DNA of 15,942 bases from an uncultured Clostridia bacterium (lineage in GTDB: Bacteria > Bacillota > Clostridia > TANB77 > CAG-508), in assembly GCA_948663505.1 (NCBI GenBank), contig CAPNAQ010000026.1:1-15942 (forward strand), in the 5' to 3' direction. How positions within the stretch are numbered: the stretch's first letter is position 1; every line of letters starts with the position of its first letter. The position numbers and the translations under genes are program-made. Below the pieces are notes generated by a model. The model did not search any database, was not told the DNA's origin, and saw nothing but the letters and a program-made list of their open reading frames with translations. Shown piece by piece: positions 13,961-15,942 of this stretch.

Positions 13961-15754
13961 TTACTCACCTCTAACACTCTCTTTATCTTTTGTTAAAAAT
14001 TCATTATACATTTGTCCAATATTTGTATATGATGTAACTCCTTCTTGTGCATATTTTTCTGTTTCTTTTATATTATGTAATTGTGAAGATAGCTCTTGTA
14101 GTTCACTTATTTTTTCCATTTTTCTTTCATCATTTCCAGCCCAATATATATCATAAATTGACAAATATTCTGGATCACAATATTTCCTAATAAATTCTCT
14201 ACACGCTTCAACTTGACTTTCATTAGCAGTTAATAATGCCATTATATATGCATATCTTTCATTTATATTTTCAGGTAAGTCTGCTTCACTATACCCTTTT
14301 CCAATTCCCTGTACTACTTCCTCTGGTGTTAATGTTGGAAGATTATAATAATCAAAAAACTCCTCTGCCCATTCCAAACGTAATTTTGATTTTATTGATC
14401 TTTTAAGTATATCCTCAACATCTTTTCCTTCATATTTTCCTGATTCCAAATTTCTTTCAAAATTATTTAGCATATTTGAAATTGAAGACCAACCACGTGG
14501 ATCATTAGTTCTTCCATTACATCCATTTTCATCTAAATTCTTTTCGCCTACATCAGGTTCTTCGTAAAAATACCCCATATCTTCGATATTTTCACTTTTT
14601 CCTTTACTTAAATAATTTGATAATATATATCCTAGTACCCCTGAATGAACTTTTTTTGGAATTGCATAATCTGTTATCCATTCTCCTACTTTTGGCATCA
14701 TATCTACAATATGGTCAAATCTCTTTTCTAGTGGTTCTGCTAGATCTTCTGCTACATTTGAATATTTTTTTTGATTTCCTGTTGCTACAATTACAACATT
14801 ATCTGGCAATTTTAGTCCATTACCTATTTCTACTATTCTATTTAATACTAATGTATATACTAAACATTGAACAGCTGGCTTAACATTTAAAAGCTCATCT
14901 AATAAAATCACAATCTTTTTATCACTTGTTTTAGATCGTTCATAAACTGTATCAGCTATTTTATATATATTCTGAATATTTTCCTCAATTAATTTTTTCT
15001 CTTCTTCAGTTGCTTCTTGCATAATAGCAGTTTTAGCAAAATTTGGTGGTATGTCCTGTCCTGTTTGTAAATTAGTTGAACCTACTACTTTTTCTGGAAA
15101 CATGTTATTTGTTAATTTCATATAAATTAAATCTGGATATAATGATTTAATTCTTTCTGTTTTTCCTATTCCAGATGGTCCTCTAAGTAGTACTGATTCC
15201 CCTGATTCAATCCAATTATGTATTATTTCAGTATCAGTCATTTTAGTTCTATCAGCATAATTAGTTTTATCTGGATTTAATTTTTCTATTCTAGACTTCT
15301 TTTTATTCTTTTCTCCTGTTTTATCAGATTCTTTTTCTAAACTTCCAATACCCCTTACTTGTTCTAAATCTTTAGAGAAAATTTCATCCATAAATCTCTT
15401 TATTCTTACTTCTTCAAAATTCTCTGTTTTATAATCACTTTTCTCATTAAATTGAACACCTGCAAAAATTATTTTATCTGATAACATAATTTTTGCTTCT
15501 TCATCAATTAACCATTTTACTGGAGCAACTTCAACCCAAACATAATCTCCATTTTTATATTCCTGTCCATTAGAAAGAGTAACTTTATTCTCACATAAAT
15601 TTGCTTTAACCCTTACATATCTTTTTCCATTATAGGTTAATCCCATATGCATTTGTTCTTCAAATGGTTTATCATATTCATTATACTTCCTTGAATCTGT
15701 TGTATAACCCTTTTCAGTTGCCCTTCTATATTCTTTTTCTAATTTTTTTTGCAT
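13961..15754 (-). CDS. MoxR-type AAA+ ATPase with N-terminal DUF6273-like segment, 597 aa
   Basis: The AAA+ core shows Walker A GPSGIGKT (192-199), Walker B VILLDELLN (282-290; D286, E287), sensor-1 VATGN (323-327) and the arginine-finger strand EPLEKRFDHI (340-349), with an LKLPDNV loop as in MoxR/AAA_5 proteins. The first 135 residues resemble the front half of a DUF6273 (C-type-lectin-like, SUMF1-related) domain: YNGKRYVRVKAN, NGDYVWVEVAPVKWL, then SDKIIFAGVQF and IKRFMDEIFSKDLEQ. A charged linker (137-170) joins the two. MoxR ATPases act with VWA partners, and one is encoded in the same operon. The ATG at 15754 is the first usual start, but the protein-like frame continues upstream (see 15755-15895), so the true N-terminus is uncertain. 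Confidence 0.88.
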   Translation of the reverse strand: MQKKLEKEYRRATEKGYTTDSRKYNEYDKPFEEQMHMGLTYNGKRYVRVKANLCENKVTLSNGQEYKNGDYVWVEVAPVKWLIDEEAKIMLSDKIIFAGVQFNEKSDYKTENFEEVRIKRFMDEIFSKDLEQVRGIGSLEKESDKTGEKNKKKSRIEKLNPDKTNYADRTKMTDTEIIHNWIESGESVLLRGPSGIGKTERIKSLYPDLIYMKLTNNMFPEKVVGSTNLQTGQDIPPNFAKTAIMQEATEEEKKLIEENIQNIYKIADTVYERSKTSDKKIVILLDELLNVKPAVQCLVYTLVLNRIVEIGNGLKLPDNVVIVATGNQKKYSNVAEDLAEPLEKRFDHIVDMMPKVGEWITDYAIPKKVHSGVLGYILSNYLSKGKSENIEDMGYFYEEPDVGEKNLDENGCNGRTNDPRGWSSISNMLNNFERNLESGKYEGKDVEDILKRSIKSKLRLEWAEEFFDYYNLPTLTPEEVVQGIGKGYSEADLPENINERYAYIMALLTANESQVEACREFIRKYCDPEYLSIYDIYWAGNDERKMEKISELQELSSQLHNIKETEKYAQEGVTSYTNIGQMYNEFLTKDKESVRGE

Positions 15755-15895
15755 TTCCTTTGAAGCAGCTTTTTGAGGATAATATCCATATTCTACTTCA
15801 AGAATACCATCACTAGCTCTTCTCCCACTCTCTCCGTTCGTGGGGATTAAACTAATTGATGAGAACGGTAAAGCTGGGCGAGCCCCAACATTACG
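15755..15895 (-). pseudogene. In-frame coding-like extension upstream of the ATPase, cut off by stops
   Basis: Without any ATG, GTG or TTG, the ATPase frame stays open for 47 codons upstream and reads GARPALPFSSI, IPTNGESGRRASDG, then EVEYGYYPQKAASKEM. The last part is the expected beginning of the DUF6273-like domain (EYGYYPQ), so this is real coding sequence by descent. TGA at 15896-15898 ends the open frame, and TAA and TGA follow just upstream. Either the gene is broken at its 5' end, starts at an unusual codon, or this is a repeat copy joined to the gene. Confidence 0.6.
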
Positions 15896-15942
15896 TCAAT
15901 CAACTTAATATCAATAGCCATTACCATTACAGATAACCACGC
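15896..15942 (-). other. End of a C-type-lectin-like domain with three in-frame stops, at the window edge
   Basis: Continuing the same frame to the window end gives VVICNGNGY-stop-Y-stop-VD-stop-RNV and then GARPAL. The pattern NGNGY.Y.VD followed by V-G-x-RPAL is what I expect at the end of a DUF6273/SUMF1-type fold, as in variable proteins of diversity-generating retroelements. The stops fall at positions that would vary in such proteins. The window ends here. Confidence 0.45.

Noticed and set aside
15896..15942. Reading TGA as tryptophan to repair the upstream frame
   Set aside because: The DUF3990 gene ends at a TGA that overlaps the next start, and a TAA in the same stretch would still interrupt the frame, so recoding does not explain it.

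Overview
The window is very AT-rich (about a quarter G+C by eye). It carries a complete GerA-type spore-germination operon and strong GGAGG-type ribosome binding sites, and its proteins resemble those of anaerobic gut Clostridia. The best guess is an uncultured, endospore-forming member of the Clostridia. No rRNA, tRNA, CRISPR array or transposase was found. The right end looks like a contig break inside a multi-copy sequence.

Layout. 1-260: a 57-residue membrane protein on the + strand, with a perfect 17-bp inverted repeat over its stop and a terminator behind it. 259-2764 (minus strand): a P-loop/Asp23-like fusion protein, a PlsC-type acyltransferase, a DUF3990 ADP-ribosyltransferase-like protein and its partner. 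2975-4087 (minus): a membrane-anchored transglutaminase-like protein, divergent from the germination operon. 4202-8564 (plus): gerA, gerB, gerC and a 58-residue two-helix protein that fits the GerD-subunit ('D protein') description; a sigma-G-like promoter precedes gerA. 8651-11381 (minus): secG (clear sigma-A promoter), rnr, and a start-less 40-codon remnant where smpB often lies. 11535-15942 (minus): a four-gene operon with a MoxR-type AAA+ ATPase carrying an N-terminal DUF6273-like segment, a conserved hypothetical protein, a 121-residue protein that looks like the core of an AAA+ domain without its ATPase residues, and a metallopeptidase-like/VWA protein of the DUF2201 type.

How they fit together. 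The germination genes would form a nutrient receptor in the spore inner membrane. secG and rnr are housekeeping genes. The MoxR/VWA operon is the most unusual part: it pairs a working ATPase with a predicted ATPase-dead relative and a VWA partner. Upstream of its first ATG the reading frame continues as protein-like sequence into a stretch of higher G+C, and then meets three in-frame stops inside what looks like the end of a C-type-lectin-like (DUF6273/SUMF1) fold. This could be a decayed paralogue junction or a variable/template repeat of a diversity-generating retroelement. No reverse transcriptase is visible, so the retroelement idea is a hypothesis only.
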